Shown piece after piece: positions 63,991 through 64,000 of a stretch of DNA of 64,000 nt. Each line of letters starts with the position of its first letter. Positions within the stretch are counted from its first letter, which is position 1. Below the pieces are notes generated by a model. The model ran no database searches, was not told where the DNA came from, and was given only the letters and a program-made list of their open reading frames with translations. The stretch is from Myrica gale. Lineage: Eukaryota; Streptophyta; Magnoliopsida; Fagales; Myricaceae. The DNA lies in the NCBI GenBank assembly GCA_963930655.1, contig OZ005602.1, positions 2,115,501-2,179,500 of the forward strand, in the 5' to 3' direction. The translations under genes were made by a program, and so were the position numbers.

Positions 63991-64000
63991 TTTAAGAATG

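Overview
This is nuclear DNA from a flowering plant, almost certainly a eudicot. The evidence is AT-rich sequence, spliced genes, plant-only families (SIAMESE-related CDK inhibitor, RGA-type CC-NB-LRR genes, plant NF-YA) and several kinds of plant DNA transposon. The species cannot be named from the sequence. Much of the window is repeat-derived, and only three loci look like plausibly intact genes: an RRM protein exon at 990-1772, an SMR CDK inhibitor at 9731-10111, and one NLR at 21517-25419.

Layout. 1-4.2 kb: the main exon of a two-RRM (hnRNP F/H-like) gene and its 3' flank. 4.2-8.95 kb: a Mutator-like element (MULE) with 372-bp terminal inverted repeats and a perfect 9-bp target duplication. 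It holds an internal third TIR copy, tandem repeats and a long G-rich minisatellite. 9.0-10.1 kb: the SMR gene, whose 5' region adjoins the MULE. 10.1-16.5 kb: gene-poor DNA with a 1.53-kb non-autonomous hAT element (8-bp TSD). 16.5-55.5 kb: a cluster of CC-NB-LRR loci, all on the minus strand, built by segmental duplication: NLR-1 (intact, 1300 codons), NLR-2 (LRR fragment), NLR-3 (open 1358 codons, but the P-loop is deleted), NLR-4 (pseudogene) and NLR-5 (early stop after 909 codons, further stops downstream). 55.5-59 kb: repeats, including a 161-bp tandem array. 59-63.5 kb: a broken NF-YA gene on the minus strand, with pieces of its 3' end and of a convergent unknown gene.

How it fits together. 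The NLR loci share flanks in different combinations. The NLR-3 and NLR-5 5' flanks are nearly identical over about 1.1 kb, whereas the NLR-5 3' flank matches that of NLR-1. Their coding regions are mosaics, as expected from unequal crossing-over and gene conversion. Pieces of the NF-YA 3' end lie at several duplication breakpoints (33.5, 45.2-45.7, 59.8-60.3 and 63.35 kb), which suggests that the NF-YA locus was caught up in, and disrupted by, NLR cluster expansion. Each NLR has tandem 75-78-residue LRR modules near its C-terminus in differing numbers. NLR-3 has lost its nucleotide-binding loop while the rest of its frame is open, which is the most interesting single observation. No clearly new system was found; the value lies in the structural details listed.
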